A stretch of 64,000 nt of DNA from Nocardia transvalensis (GTDB lineage Bacteria > Actinomycetota > Actinomycetes > Mycobacteriales > Mycobacteriaceae). Under the pieces are notes generated by a model. It did not search any database, was not told where the DNA came from, and was given only the letters and a program-made list of their open reading frames with translations. Below are positions 30,494-40,256 of the stretch, in pieces (position 1 is the first letter of the stretch; each line of letters opens with the position of its first letter). The stretch is from positions 248,001 to 312,000 of the forward strand of contig NZ_JADLQQ010000005.1 in NCBI RefSeq assembly GCF_015477765.1, written 5' to 3'. Both the position numbers and the translations under genes were made by a program.

Positions 30494-31903
30494 ATGGAGT
30501 TCGGTATCCGTGCGCGCCGGGTGGCGCTGGGCTGCTGTGTGGTGGCCACCGTGGTCGGGTCGATGGCGTGCCCGGCGTCGGCGACTCCGCAGCCCCAGGA
30601 TGTGCCACTGCCCCCGGAGCTGGTCGAGGCGCTGCAGCGCGATCTGAAGATCGGCGCGCAGCAGTACCTCGAGCGCACCCGGAACGCGCAGCGGTTGGCC
30701 GACTTCGCCCGCATCGCCCGAGTGGCGCACCCGACCGTCTTCGCCGGTGTCCGCATGGACGGCGACCGGCCCATCGTCTCGCTGACGAACGGGACCAGCA
30801 GCTCCGTCGCCCGCAAGTCGGCCGAGCAGGCCGGCTTCATCGTCGAAACCGTCGCCCAGAGCGAGGCGGCGCTGCGCGAGCGGCGAATTGCGTTCCAACG
30901 CTGGCTGTCGCGCCAGCCCGCGACACTGGCCGAGTCCGTGATCGGTTACGCCGTCGACGTGGTGCACAACACCGTCACCGTCCGGGTGACCAAGGACGTG
31001 CAGTTCCCCAGCGAAGCGGGGCCCGTCCGCTCGATCGCGGCGATCGCACCGACCACGGGGCCGTTCAGCGGTTCGCCCATCAGTCGGTCGACGCCCGACA
31101 GCCTCTCCGGTGAGGCCGTCTTCGGAGGCCAGCCCTACGCCTTCGACTTCAACGGCCGGACGGGCAAGTGTTCATTCGGTTTCAACGGCACCGACGCTGC
31201 GGGCAACGCGGTGAATCTCACTGCAGGACACTGCAATCCCGACAATCTGTTGCCCCCGGGCGAGAAGCCGACGGAACCCCGCCAGGTGTTCGAAACGTCG
31301 TTCGACGCGAAGGACAAGCGGCGTGGCGACCCCCTCGGCTCCTTCGAGAAGTCCAATCTCGGGCCGCACGACTACGCGGTCATCCGCATCGCCGACTCGC
31401 AGGCGCACCGTTTCCGGAACAACATGGTGACCACCCGTCGGATCACGGTGCCCGGCCCGTTGACCAGCGGCTCGGGGTCGGGCAGCGGTATCCGTCCACC
31501 CACCAGCAGCAGTGAGGGACTGCTGGGCCCCCTGCCCGCCGCCATCCGCATCGACGGGACGATGGACCCGGTGGTCGGCGCCACCGTCTGCAAGGCCGGA
31601 CTGCGGACCGGTTACACCTGCGGCATGGTCATCGAGACCGACCTGACCCTCGATGTCCGGCAGCGGCCCGAGGACCCGAAGCCCGCGCACCTGGAGCACA
31701 TGTTCGCCGCCAATGTGTGCGGCCAGCACGGCGACAGCGGCGGGCCGATCTTCGCCGGTACGAAGGCCGTCGGCGTCAACAGCGCTGTCGCCATGGACCC
31801 CACCGCACCCGAGGACGGCTGCGGCTTCCTGGCCCTGCTCGTCGGTCAGCCGATCAACCCGGTGCTGCAGGCCAATCCGGGCTTGACCGTGCGAACCAAC
31901 TGA
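30494..31903 (+). CDS. Secreted trypsin-like (S1) serine protease with propeptide
   Basis: A 469-residue precursor. Signal peptide to about residue 30 (ends CPASATPQ). Residues about 35-205 look like an inhibitory prodomain of the alpha-lytic protease type (RDLKIGAQQYLERTRNAQRLADFARI). The protease domain begins near 210. His is in NLTAGHC, Asp in LGPHDYAVIRI and Ser in QHGDSGGPIF, so the triad is complete; paired Cys residues flank the His and Ser. ATG 30494 has GGAGG 7 nt upstream. The target is unknown; the enzyme is probably exported and self-processed. Its stop is 1 nt from that of the convergent DUF2235 gene. Confidence 0.88.
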   Translation: MEFGIRARRVALGCCVVATVVGSMACPASATPQPQDVPLPPELVEALQRDLKIGAQQYLERTRNAQRLADFARIARVAHPTVFAGVRMDGDRPIVSLTNGTSSSVARKSAEQAGFIVETVAQSEAALRERRIAFQRWLSRQPATLAESVIGYAVDVVHNTVTVRVTKDVQFPSEAGPVRSIAAIAPTTGPFSGSPISRSTPDSLSGEAVFGGQPYAFDFNGRTGKCSFGFNGTDAAGNAVNLTAGHCNPDNLLPPGEKPTEPRQVFETSFDAKDKRRGDPLGSFEKSNLGPHDYAVIRIADSQAHRFRNNMVTTRRITVPGPLTSGSGSGSGIRPPTSSSEGLLGPLPAAIRIDGTMDPVVGATVCKAGLRTGYTCGMVIETDLTLDVRQRPEDPKPAHLEHMFAANVCGQHGDSGGPIFAGTKAVGVNSAVAMDPTAPEDGCGFLALLVGQPINPVLQANPGLTVRTN

Positions 31904-31904
31904 G

Positions 31905-33065
31905 TCAGACCACCGCGGGCTCGGATACCTCCCGCGCCATCTCGGTGATGGGGCTGGTCTCGATCTTCTCCACCGGAAGCGGCTGGCCCACTTCGCGCTG
32001 CCACCGCTCCACATTCGGCGGACGGTATTCGGCGCAGGGCTCGGCGGTGGAGGCCAGCGCCACCCGATGCGCCTCCGGATCGCCCAGGCGCCGCCATGAA
32101 CCCGGGTAGAACCGCCGGTTGAACGGACGGCACACGGTCCCGATCAGATTCAGGATCCGGTACAGCGGGGTCAGTGAATTGTGCGGGGTCACCGAGTTGT
32201 CGAAGGTCGGGCCGAAGGCGATGAGCCGCTCCAGCCGTTCCCGATCGAACTGCAACCCCTGCTGCTCGGCCTCGCCGACCATCCACCGCAGGGTGATATC
32301 GGACAGGCGGCTGTCGGGATAGCCGCCGCCGATGTCGGTGTGCACTCCCTTGAACCACACCTGCTTGACCCGATCGGGCCGCTGCTCCTGGACACCGGCC
32401 TCGTCGGTGATCTCCCACAGGCAGGGCGCGAAGGCGCGGCGGCGCTCGTTGATGGCCAGCGCCTGGCGGGCGCAGTGCACGATCGGTGACAGCCGCACGT
32501 CGTGGAAGCGGTGGCGCCATGAGGTCACCACCGGCATGCCCAGCGCGCCGACGGTGTCGAACACCCCGATGAACTTGATCGGCACCGGGTAATGGGAGTG
32601 CTGCTCACGGAACTGCACCCACTCGCACGGATCCGGATCGTCGGGATGCCGCTTGCGCTGCCGGTAGATCTTCAGCGCCCGCGGGTACTGCTTGGCGATC
32701 ATCGCGTCGGCGGTCAGCAGCCCGAGGCGGTTGATCATGCCCGCGAGGCTGCGCGCGGTGTAGGCGCCGCGGCTGAAGCCGAAGATGAAGATCTCGTCGC
32801 CGGGTTCCCAGTTCAGCGCCAGCTGCCAGTACATCGTGGACAGGTTCGCATCCAGCCCCAGCCCGAACGCCCCACCGAGCAGTTTGTCCGCCAGATAGCC
32901 CTGGGAGCCGGGCCCATCGGCGTAGAACACTCGCTGCTCCACCGGCTTCCCGGTGCGCAGAGTGGTGTTCAGCCGGACCGATTCCGCGATTTTGACGATA
33001 TTCGACACCGTGGGATTGGATTCGGAACCCCAGGTGCCGTCACAGCACACCACCAGACGTTTCAT
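31905..33065 (-). CDS. DUF2235 alpha/beta hydrolase-type protein
   Basis: A 386-residue protein of the DUF2235 family (T6SS phospholipase effector Tle1-like), whose studied members hydrolyse lipids. It begins MKRLVVCCDGTWGSE, has the GxSxG elbow GFSRGAYTARSLAG near residue 103, and a conserved VWFKGVHTDIGGGYPDSRLSDITLRWM with the likely Asp/His partners. No signal peptide; no type VI secretion genes are near, so a housekeeping lipid or stress role is more likely than toxin delivery. ATG 33065 is chosen because GGGAGG lies 8-9 nt upstream; the frame opens earlier at 33110 but through the ribosome site. Confidence 0.82.
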   Translation of the reverse strand: MKRLVVCCDGTWGSESNPTVSNIVKIAESVRLNTTLRTGKPVEQRVFYADGPGSQGYLADKLLGGAFGLGLDANLSTMYWQLALNWEPGDEIFIFGFSRGAYTARSLAGMINRLGLLTADAMIAKQYPRALKIYRQRKRHPDDPDPCEWVQFREQHSHYPVPIKFIGVFDTVGALGMPVVTSWRHRFHDVRLSPIVHCARQALAINERRRAFAPCLWEITDEAGVQEQRPDRVKQVWFKGVHTDIGGGYPDSRLSDITLRWMVGEAEQQGLQFDRERLERLIAFGPTFDNSVTPHNSLTPLYRILNLIGTVCRPFNRRFYPGSWRRLGDPEAHRVALASTAEPCAEYRPPNVERWQREVGQPLPVEKIETSPITEMAREVSEPAVV

Positions 33066-33220
33066 GAGCAGATCCTCCCGCCCCGTATCTCCGGGATCGC
33101 GCGTAGCCAACTACCCGAATATCGGGACGCCGGTACGCAGGCGTTAATAGTCTCGCCCGATCGGTTTCGCCGTGCTCACGGTTTTCTCACGAACGAACCG
33201 GCATCGTGATCCTCGCGCCC

Positions 33221-33430
33221 TTACGGCGTCCGCTGAGGTGAATGCTCGGGTTCCGGTTCGATGCCGCGGCGGCGCAGGTCTGCCCCCGACAATAGGGGCC
33301 ACCCTTTGCGCAGGACGTGATCGAGCCAGATGCCGCAGGCCTGGGACGTGAGTACCGCGGTCAGGACCAGGGTGGTGAAGAACGGGGCATTGATAATGCC
33401 GGCGTCGAAGGCGACGGAGGCCATCACTGG
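33221..33430 (-). pseudogene. C-terminal remnant of a cation:proton antiporter gene
   Basis: About 68 codons read ASVAFDAGIINAPFFTTLVL and then a second part of a hydrophobic helix ending GIWLDHVLRKGWPLL. This resembles the last helix and tail of CPA2 (KefB-type) sodium/proton or potassium/proton antiporters. Upstream (above about 33430) this frame no longer looks like a transporter, and no ribosome site is seen. The rest of the 33066-33680 stretch holds no other gene I can support. I therefore read it as the decayed end of a lost gene. A real small membrane protein is the alternative. Confidence 0.45.
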
Positions 33431-33635
33431 AGCCGAGGGTGGCGGCGGCGATGGCGGTCGCCACCGACAGCACGCCCTCTCAGCGTCTGCGCTGCGGCCG
33501 GAAGATCTCGGCGCGGCCGAGTTCAGGGCCCGCGACGCAGAGTTCGATATCCCCCGAGTGGTGGGTGCAAGGGTCGATGAGAGTGCCCTGATGCCAAGCG
33601 TTCCGAGACGACTGGACCAAGGTTCGGCGGGACCC

Positions 33636-33665
33636 CGGCCACCCGGGTGTGATGCCGGGTGGCCG
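33636..33665 (-). terminator. Terminator of the small secreted protein gene
   Basis: CGGCCACCCGG (33636-33646) and CCGGGTGGCCG (33655-33665) form an 11-bp perfect stem with an 8-nt loop, 14 nt after the stop codon at 33680-33682 on the minus strand. Confidence 0.7.
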
Positions 33666-33679
33666 TTCGATGCCGGTGA

Positions 33680-34132
33680 CTAGCCCTGGTAGGGCTGGAC
33701 GGTGAAGCGGAGTTCGCCGGATTCGGGGATGTGGGGGGCGGCGACGGAGACGGTGGCGGCGAAATTGCCGTAGCCGGGGTTGAAGATGGCGCCGGGGCCG
33801 CTGTTGCCCCAGAAGCCGGGGCCGTTGGCGATTTGGGTGAAGCTGCCCGCCTGGCCGTTGTCGAGATTGCGCCAGTTCAGTGTGATGGGGAGTGAGCATG
33901 GGCCGACGCCCAGCAGATTCGCGCCGACGGTGAAGGCCGCCGCGCCCGGATAGGCATTGCCGTTGACCGAGGTGTCGACGATGGCGACACAGGGGCCGTT
34001 CGCCAAGGAGTAGACGGTGGTGAACTTGCCGCCGTTCGGGTCGGCGGAAGCCGGTGCGGCGGTGGCGATTACGGCCGCGGTGGAGACGGCGGCAGCGGCG
34101 GACAGGGCACTCACGGATCGAACTGAACGCAT
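33680..34132 (-). CDS. Small secreted protein of unknown function
   Basis: A 150-residue exported protein. A signal peptide of about 30 residues (MRSVRSVSALSAAAAVS, ending ATAAPASA) leads to a mature domain of about 120 residues rich in Gly, Asn and aromatic residues. It has two Cys (NGPCVAIVDT and VGPCSLPITL), probably disulfide-bonded, and repeated beta-strand-like segments, consistent with a small beta-sandwich. ATG 34132 has GGGGG 5 nt upstream; the ATG one codon earlier is too close. I do not recognise a family. A clear hairpin terminator follows. Confidence 0.7.
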   Translation of the reverse strand: MRSVRSVSALSAAAAVSTAAVIATAAPASADPNGGKFTTVYSLANGPCVAIVDTSVNGNAYPGAAAFTVGANLLGVGPCSLPITLNWRNLDNGQAGSFTQIANGPGFWGNSGPGAIFNPGYGNFAATVSVAAPHIPESGELRFTVQPYQG

Positions 34133-34599
34133 CATTACCCCCAAGTGGTTGGTGATGGTCATGTCGTTGTGACGCATCGCTCACGCTACCAGTGGGGCCG
34201 ACAGTCGTGATCACGCGCACAGCGACCGATAGGGGTCTGCGGCCGACGGGTCGCTGCGGTGCAACGGCTGTGAACCACCCGACAACCCATGCACAACAGG
34301 CATGACTCCCACTGTCGAACATGGCCTCTCCGAGATCGCACGAAATCCGCGACGTGCCGCTGCATCGCCGAGATTCATTGGGTGAACACCGAATACGCGA
34401 CCGGGGGACTGTACGGCCACTCAGCTTTCAGTCTGCAGATTCATATGCGTATTTGGCGTTAATCCAAGCTACAACACACTCGTGAGCACACTCACAGCAA
34501 CATTATTTCCATCTGGGCGCTAATCTCTTCACAGCTGGACGGCCGACCAGTTGTTATTCGAGACATGTGCTTCGCGCACGAAATTCCAAAGGCAACACC
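34133..34599. other. Intergenic region between two divergent secreted-protein genes
   Basis: About 470 nt with no credible gene; AT content rises clearly from about 34430 to 34560 compared with the flanking genes. GTGAG-CACA-CTCAC (34482-34495) is a short inverted repeat that could be an operator. Two similar strings (TTGGCGTTAATC near 34453 and GGGCGCTAATCT near 34515) are about 60 nt apart. Both promoters must lie here; I cannot fix them. Confidence 0.5.
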
Positions 34600-35619
34600 A
34601 TGAGAGTTCTTCGCCGCATGCCCCGGACCGCGGCGATCGCCGCAATGGCCGCAATGATCGCCCTCGGTCCGGTCACCGGCACCGCCCTTGCCGATTCCGG
34701 CTCCCATTCCTCCGATACCGTCGGCTACGGGCCGATATTCACCGACGAAGCGGTCGCCTTCGTGTACGGGCTGGCCAATCCCGATGTCGCACCCCAGGGC
34801 TCCAACAACTGGGCGTGTAAGCCGGATGCGGCCCACCCCCGCCCGGTCGTGCTCGTGCACGGCACCTGGGCCAGCGCCTTCGGCGCCTATTCCTACATGT
34901 CACCGCAGCTGGCCAAGGCCGGATACTGCGTATTCACCTTCAATTACGGCCGCGCCGACTCCCCCGGCAAAGGTCTGGTCCAGCCGACCATCGGGGCCAC
35001 CGGCTCCATCGAGGATTCTGGGAAACAGTTGGCCGCCTTCGTCGATCGCGTCCTGGCCGCCACGGGTGCCGACCGAGTGGATATGATCGGCCATTCCCAG
35101 GGCGGTGTGGTCGCCCGGCAGTATCTGAAATTCGACGGTGGCGCCGACCCCGCCGACCCGTCCCGCAACAAGGTGAAACACCTCATCACCTTCGGCGCCA
35201 CCAATCACGGCACCACAATGAGCGGACTGGGTAATCTGCTCGGAATCATCAAGGCACGCACGGGAACCGATATCACCCAGCCGACCGAGGATCTGATCGG
35301 TCATGCGGGAATCCAGCAATTGATCGGTTCACCCGTCCTGACGAAACTCAATGCCGGCGGCGACACCGTTCCCGGCGTCGACTACACCATCGTCGCCGAC
35401 GACCTGGACGAGGTCTCCACTCCCGATACCCGCACTTTCCTCACCGCGGGACCGGGCGCCACGGTCGACAACGTCACCCTGCAGGACGGCTGCCCGATCG
35501 ACACCTCCGACCACAACTCGATGCTCTACTCCCCCAGAGCCGTGTCCATCGCCCTGCACGCCCTGGACCCGGTGGCGCACCCGAATTCGGTCTGCACCAC
35601 CAATCCGTGGCTGCTGTGA
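34600..35619 (+). CDS. Secreted triacylglycerol lipase/esterase
   Basis: A 339-residue exported alpha/beta hydrolase of the EstA/LipA type. Signal peptide about 1-32 (ending GTALA-DSG). The mature part has PVVLVHGTWASAFGAYSYMSP (oxyanion HGTW), the elbow DMIGHSQGGVVARQYLKF with Ser near residue 162, and C-terminal VTLQDGCPIDTSDHNSMLYSP whose Asp and His may complete the triad. Such enzymes cleave acylglycerols or other lipid esters outside the cell. ATG 34600 follows AAAGGC at about 7 nt; the longer reading from 34567 would place extra residues before the signal peptide. Confidence 0.88.
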   Translation: MRVLRRMPRTAAIAAMAAMIALGPVTGTALADSGSHSSDTVGYGPIFTDEAVAFVYGLANPDVAPQGSNNWACKPDAAHPRPVVLVHGTWASAFGAYSYMSPQLAKAGYCVFTFNYGRADSPGKGLVQPTIGATGSIEDSGKQLAAFVDRVLAATGADRVDMIGHSQGGVVARQYLKFDGGADPADPSRNKVKHLITFGATNHGTTMSGLGNLLGIIKARTGTDITQPTEDLIGHAGIQQLIGSPVLTKLNAGGDTVPGVDYTIVADDLDEVSTPDTRTFLTAGPGATVDNVTLQDGCPIDTSDHNSMLYSPRAVSIALHALDPVAHPNSVCTTNPWLL

Positions 35620-35672
35620 CCCTGCAGGCGTGAGGTGGATCCCTGCGCCGCGACCCTAGGGGGCCGCGGCGC

Positions 35673-35797
35673 GGGGAAACCGAGGGACGGCCACGCAAGG
35701 AAACGAGGGACGGCCACGCAGGGAACGAGGGCGGGCCGCGCAGGGGAACGAAGGCGGGCCACGCAGGGGAACGGGCCGCGCAGGGGAACGGGCCGCA
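35673..35797. repeat. Degenerate tandem repeat between the lipase gene and dnaE1
   Basis: Six units begin at 35673, 35698, 35721, 35743, 35766 and 35783. Units are 25, 23, 22, 23, 17 and 15 bp and share GGGGAACG followed by GGGCCGCGCA or a close variant. The pattern suggests slippage growth and internal deletion of the later units. The 416-nt gap 35620-36035 contains this array and no gene I can support; frames that cross it are repetitive artefacts. The dnaE1 promoter should lie between 35800 and 36035. Confidence 0.85.
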
Positions 35798-36035
35798 GGG
35801 AGGTGAGCCAGAAGGCGCAGCGGGACGAGAAGGGGTGCGCAGCGGAAGTCATTGTGGCGGTGGTGGTTCCGAGGAATGGGGTGCTCGCGGCTTGCGGCGG
35901 CCGACACGCTGAGGTGCGACACGCCGATCTTGGTGCCGGGGTGACCAGGGGCGTGAGCTATACCATGCGGCGGTTCGGCGGGTCGCCAGCGTGGCGGGCC
36001 GTTCTCGTCGGTGGGTGCCTCTAGAATCCGATGGC

Positions 36036-39000
36036 GTGTCAGCCTCGTCGGGATCTTTCGTCCATCTCCACAACCACACCGAGTACTCCATGCTCGATGG
36101 TGCGGCGAAGATCACGCCCCTGTTCAAGGAGGCCGAGCGGCTGGGGATGAGCGCGGTCGGCATGACCGACCACGGAAACATGTTCGGTGCGTCGGAGTTC
36201 TACAACTCCGCCAAGAAGCAGGGCATCAAGCCGATCATCGGCATCGAGGCCTACATCGCCCCCGAATCCCGGTTCAACACCAAGCGCGTGCTGTGGGGCG
36301 ATCCGAGCCAGAAGAGCGACGACGTCTCGGGCTCGGGTGCCTACACCCACATGACGATGGTCGCCGAGAACGCGACGGGCCTGAAGAACCTGTTCAGGCT
36401 GTCGTCGCTGGCCTCCATCGAGGGCCAGCTCGGCAAGTGGTCGCGTATGGACGCCGAGATCATCGCCCAGCACGCCGAGGGCATCATCGCCACCACCGGC
36501 TGTCCCTCGGGCGAGGTGCAGACGCGGCTGCGGCTGGGCCACGAGCGCGAGGCGCTGGAGGCGGCGGCCAAGTGGCAGGAGATCTTCGGCAAACAGAACT
36601 TCTTCCTCGAGATCATGGACCACGGCCTGTCCATCGAGCGCCGCGTCCGCGAGGGCCTGCTCGAGGTCGGCCGCAAGCTCGGCATCCCGCCGCTGGCCAC
36701 CAACGACTGCCACTACGTCTACGAATCCGACGCCAAGAACCACGAGGCGCTGCTGTGCGTGCAGACCGGTAAGACGCTGTCGGATCCCACCCGCTTCAAA
36801 TTCGACGGCAGCGGCTACTACCTCAAATCCGCCGCGGAGATGCGCGCCATCTGGGACGCGGAAGTCCCGGGCGCCTGCGACAACACGGTGCTCATCGGCG
36901 AGCGGGTGCAGTCCTACGACGAGGTGTGGACCCACCGCGACCGGATGCCGATCTTCCCGGTCCCCGAGGGCGAGACCCAGGCGACCTGGCTGCGCAAGGA
37001 GGTCTTCCGCGGCCTGGAGCGCCGGTTCCCGGGCGGCGTGCCCGACGAGTACGCCCGCCGCGCCGACTACGAGCTCAACGTCATCATCGAAATGGGCTTC
37101 CCGGCCTACTTCCTGGTGGTCGGCGACCTGATCAACCACGCCCGCGAGGTCGGCATCAATGTCGGCCCGGGCCGTGGTTCGGCGGCCGGTTCACTGGTCG
37201 CCTACGCCATGGGCATCACGAATATCGACCCGATCCCGCACGGCCTGCTGTTCGAGCGATTCCTCAATCCCGAACGCGTGTCGATGCCCGATATCGATAT
37301 CGACTTCGACGATCGCCGCCGCGGCGAAATGGTCCGCTACGCCACCGAGAAGTGGGGCAGCGACCGGGTCGCCCAGGTGATCACCTTCGGCACCATTAAA
37401 ACCAAAGCCGCGCTGAAGGATTCGGCGCGCGTGCAGTTCGGCCAGCCGGGCTTCGCGATCGCCGACCAGATCTCCAAGGCGCTGCCGCCGCCGATCATGG
37501 CCAAGGACATTCCGCTGTCGGGAATCATGGATCCCGAACACGAGCGGTACAAGGAGGCCGCCGAGGTCCGGGAGCTGATCAACACCAACCCGGACGTCGC
37601 CAAGATCTACGAGACCGCCCGCGGCCTCGAGGGCCTGATCCGTAACGCGGGTGTGCACGCCTGCGCGGTGATCATGTCCTCCGAACCGCTGATGGACGCC
37701 ATCCCGCTCTGGAAGAGGGCCCAGGACGGGGCGATCATCACCGGCTGGGACTACCCGTCCTGTGAGGCCATCGGCCTGCTGAAGATGGACTTCCTGGGCC
37801 TGCGCAACCTCACCGTGATCGGTGACGCCCTGGACAACATCAAGGCCAACCGCGGCATCGACCTCGATATGGACAACCTGCCGCTGGACGATCCCGCGAC
37901 CTACGAACTGCTCTCGCGCGGCGACACTCTGGGCGTGTTCCAGCTCGACGGCGGCGCCATGCGGGACCTGCTGCGCCGCATGCAGCCCACCGGCTTCGAG
38001 GACATCGTCGCGGTGCTCGCGCTGTATCGCCCCGGCCCGATGGGCATGAACGCCCACAACGACTACGCCGACCGCAAGAATGGGCGCCAAGAAGTCAAGC
38101 CCATCCATCCGGAGCTGGAAGAACCGCTGAAGGACATCCTGGCCGACACGTTCGGTTTGATCGTGTACCAGGAGCAGATCATGCAGATCGCGCAGAAGGT
38201 GGCCGGGTATTCGCTCGGTCGAGCAGACATTCTGCGCCGCGCGATGGGTAAGAAGAAGGCCGAGGTCCTCGAGGCGGAATTCGAGGGCTTCGAAAAGGGC
38301 ATGCAGGAGAACGGCTTCTCCAAGCCCGCCATCAAGGCGCTGTGGGACACGATTCTGCCGTTCGCCGGATACGCGTTCAACAAATCGCACGCCGCCGGCT
38401 ACGGCCTGGTGTCGTTCTGGACCGCCTACCTCAAGGCCAACTACAAGGCCGAATACATGGCGGCACTGCTCACCTCCGTCGGCGACGACAAGGACAAGGC
38501 CGCGGTCTATCTGGCCGATTGCCGTCGCCTCGGCATTCAGGTGCTGCCGCCCGATGTCAACGAGTCCGAGCACAACTTCGCATCGGTCGGCAACGACATC
38601 CGCTTCGGCCTGGGGGCGGTGCGCAATGTCGGCGCCAACGTGGTGGCCTCGATCATTCATGCGCGCAAGGAGAAGTCGAAGTTCACCGATTTCTCGGACT
38701 ACCTCAACAAGATCGACACCATCGCCTGCACCAAGAAGGTCACCGAATCACTGATCAAGGCCGGTGCGTTCGACTCGCTCGGACATCCGCGCAAGGGTCT
38801 GATGCTGGTGCACTCCGATGCCATCGACGCGGTGATGGCCACCAAGAAGGCCGAGGCGATCGGTCAGTTCGACCTGTTCGGCGGCCTGGACGACACCGAC
38901 GAATCGGTCGCCTCGGTGTTCAACGTCAAGGTGCCCGACGAGGAATGGGACACCAAACACAAGCTCGCACTCGAGCGGGAGATGCTGGGCCTCTACATTT

Positions 39001-39587
39001 CCGGGCATCCGCTCGACGGCGTCTCCCACGTGCTCGCCGCGCAGTCCGACACCCAGATCCCCACCATTCTCGAAGGGGACCTCAAGGACGGGTCGCAGGT
39101 CACCGTCGGCGGCATCCTGGCGTCGGTGACCCGGCGCGTCAACAAGAACGGGATGCCCTGGGCCTCCGCCCAATTGGAGGACCTGTCCGGTGGCATCGAG
39201 GTGCTGTTCTTCCCGCAGGCGTTCTCGGTGTACGGCATGGACGTGGTCGAGGACGCCATCGTGCTCGTGAAGGCACGGGTGTCGGTGCGCGACGACCGCA
39301 TCTCGCTGATCGCCAACGATCTGGTGGTGCCCGACCTGTCGGCCATCGGCGTCGAGAAGCCGCTGGCGGTGACCATTCCGACCCGGCTGTGCACCCCCGA
39401 CAAGGTGAACGCCCTCAAGCGCGTGCTGCGCAGCCACCCGGGCACGGCCGACGTCCACGTCCGCCACGTCGGCGCGCGCGAGAAGACGACGCTGCTGAAG
39501 CTCGACGACACCCTGCGGGTATCGCCGTCATCGGCGCTGATGGGTGATCTGAAAGCACTGCTGGGGCCCGGCTGCCTGACCCTCTGA
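36036..39587 (+). CDS. dnaE1: DNA polymerase III alpha subunit, replicative
   Basis: An 1183-residue replicative polymerase, matching mycobacterial DnaE1 in length. The N-terminal PHP domain starts [18 protein letters not shown] and keeps the metal-binding His/Asp residues ([16 protein letters not shown]), in line with the proofreading role of the PHP domain in mycobacterial DnaE1. The polymerase core has [28 protein letters not shown] with catalytic Asp residues, [11 protein letters not shown], the RPGPMGM segment and [20 protein letters not shown]. Near the end are an OB fold and beta-clamp-binding region. GTG 36036 is used because it gives the conserved short N terminus before [11 protein letters not shown]. 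No good Shine-Dalgarno is visible. Confidence 0.97.
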   Translation: MSASSGSFVHLHNHTEYSMLDGAAKITPLFKEAERLGMSAVGMTDHGNMFGASEFYNSAKKQGIKPIIGIEAYIAPESRFNTKRVLWGDPSQKSDDVSGSGAYTHMTMVAENATGLKNLFRLSSLASIEGQLGKWSRMDAEIIAQHAEGIIATTGCPSGEVQTRLRLGHEREALEAAAKWQEIFGKQNFFLEIMDHGLSIERRVREGLLEVGRKLGIPPLATNDCHYVYESDAKNHEALLCVQTGKTLSDPTRFKFDGSGYYLKSAAEMRAIWDAEVPGACDNTVLIGERVQSYDEVWTHRDRMPIFPVPEGETQATWLRKEVFRGLERRFPGGVPDEYARRADYELNVIIEMGFPAYFLVVGDLINHAREVGINVGPGRGSAAGSLVAYAMGITNIDPIPHGLLFERFLNPERVSMPDIDIDFDDRRRGEMVRYATEKWGSDRVAQVITFGTIKTKAALKDSARVQFGQPGFAIADQISKALPPPIMAKDIPLSGIMDPEHERYKEAAEVRELINTNPDVAKIYETARGLEGLIRNAGVHACAVIMSSEPLMDAIPLWKRAQDGAIITGWDYPSCEAIGLLKMDFLGLRNLTVIGDALDNIKANRGIDLDMDNLPLDDPATYELLSRGDTLGVFQLDGGAMRDLLRRMQPTGFEDIVAVLALYRPGPMGMNAHNDYADRKNGRQEVKPIHPELEEPLKDILADTFGLIVYQEQIMQIAQKVAGYSLGRADILRRAMGKKKAEVLEAEFEGFEKGMQENGFSKPAIKALWDTILPFAGYAFNKSHAAGYGLVSFWTAYLKANYKAEYMAALLTSVGDDKDKAAVYLADCRRLGIQVLPPDVNESEHNFASVGNDIRFGLGAVRNVGANVVASIIHARKEKSKFTDFSDYLNKIDTIACTKKVTESLIKAGAFDSLGHPRKGLMLVHSDAIDAVMATKKAEAIGQFDLFGGLDDTDESVASVFNVKVPDEEWDTKHKLALEREMLGLYISGHPLDGVSHVLAAQSDTQIPTILEGDLKDGSQVTVGGILASVTRRVNKNGMPWASAQLEDLSGGIEVLFFPQAFSVYGMDVVEDAIVLVKARVSVRDDRISLIANDLVVPDLSAIGVEKPLAVTIPTRLCTPDKVNALKRVLRSHPGTADVHVRHVGAREKTTLLKLDDTLRVSPSSALMGDLKALLGPGCLTL

Positions 39588-39595
39588 TCGGTCGA

Positions 39596-40204
39596 CTACA
39601 GCCAGGTGGGATCGCCGAAGACGGCTCCGCTGTCGTCGACATCGGCGGATTTGGCGTAGACGTAGGCGAATTGGCGCAGGGTGACCGGGCCGGTGCACTG
39701 GTTGACGGTGAGGTGGAAGTCGCGCATCACGATCTGCACGGTCCGGCCCGGCGCCATCTCCTTCTGGCCGAGCGGAACCTCCTTCACCTCCCCGGCGGCC
39801 AGGCTCACCGTCAGCAGCGGCTGCGCCTGCACCTGGGCCTGCGGCAATCCGTTCTGTGTGCCGGGGGTGGTGACGCTGACCTGAGGGTTCAGGCCCAGGG
39901 TCGTCCCGCCGATGGAGACCGCGCACCCGACGTGATAGCCGGTCTTCAACACCCCGATGGCGGGACCGTTGATCCGCCCGTAGGAGATGCCGCTGATCAG
40001 CGCCTCGCGCGACGTGCCCATCAGATTGAGCGGCGGAATCCGGTTGATGGCCTCGTGCTGGCTGCCCACCGTGAAACTGCCGAAGCTCGAGGCGAAGGTC
40101 TTCTCGTGCGGGGACATCATCTCGACCTCTGCCTGCGCGGTCGGCGTGCATGCCAGCGCGAGAGTGAGGGCGAACAGACAGACCTTCCACGCGGCGGACG
40201 TCAT
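39596..40204 (-). CDS. MspA-family porin-like secreted protein
   Basis: A 202-residue exported protein. Signal peptide about 1-25 (VCLFALTLALACTPTAQA). The mature part shows MspA-family features: SPHEKTFASSFGSFTVGSQHEAINRIPPLNLMGTSREALI (cited in part: GTSREALI), TGYHVGCAVSIGG, and NQCTGPVTLRQFAYVYAKS ending in DDSGAVFGDPTWL. MspA proteins form octameric water-filled pores in the mycolate outer membrane; two Cys are unusual for MspA itself but seen in nocardial relatives, from memory. Whether this one forms a pore is not proven. ATG 40204 begins at the signal peptide. Converges with dnaE1 (8 nt between stops). Confidence 0.82.
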   Translation of the reverse strand: MTSAAWKVCLFALTLALACTPTAQAEVEMMSPHEKTFASSFGSFTVGSQHEAINRIPPLNLMGTSREALISGISYGRINGPAIGVLKTGYHVGCAVSIGGTTLGLNPQVSVTTPGTQNGLPQAQVQAQPLLTVSLAAGEVKEVPLGQKEMAPGRTVQIVMRDFHLTVNQCTGPVTLRQFAYVYAKSADVDDSGAVFGDPTWL

Positions 40205-40256
40205 GAACGCAAACTTTAGTAGCAGACGGCTATTTCCCACGGGACGGACACGCGGT

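Noticed and set aside
31905..33065. DUF2235 protein as a type VI secretion effector
   Set aside because: No secretion structural genes, VgrG or immunity gene nearby, and actinobacteria generally lack the system.
33480..34322. A 280-codon minus-strand frame
   Set aside because: Different frame of the small secreted protein; repetitive Arg/His composition, no signal peptide, while the gene at 33680-34132 has one and a good ribosome site.
35526..36024. Open frames on both strands across the repeat before dnaE1
   Set aside because: Their sequences only reflect the GC-rich tandem units; no start signal or homology.
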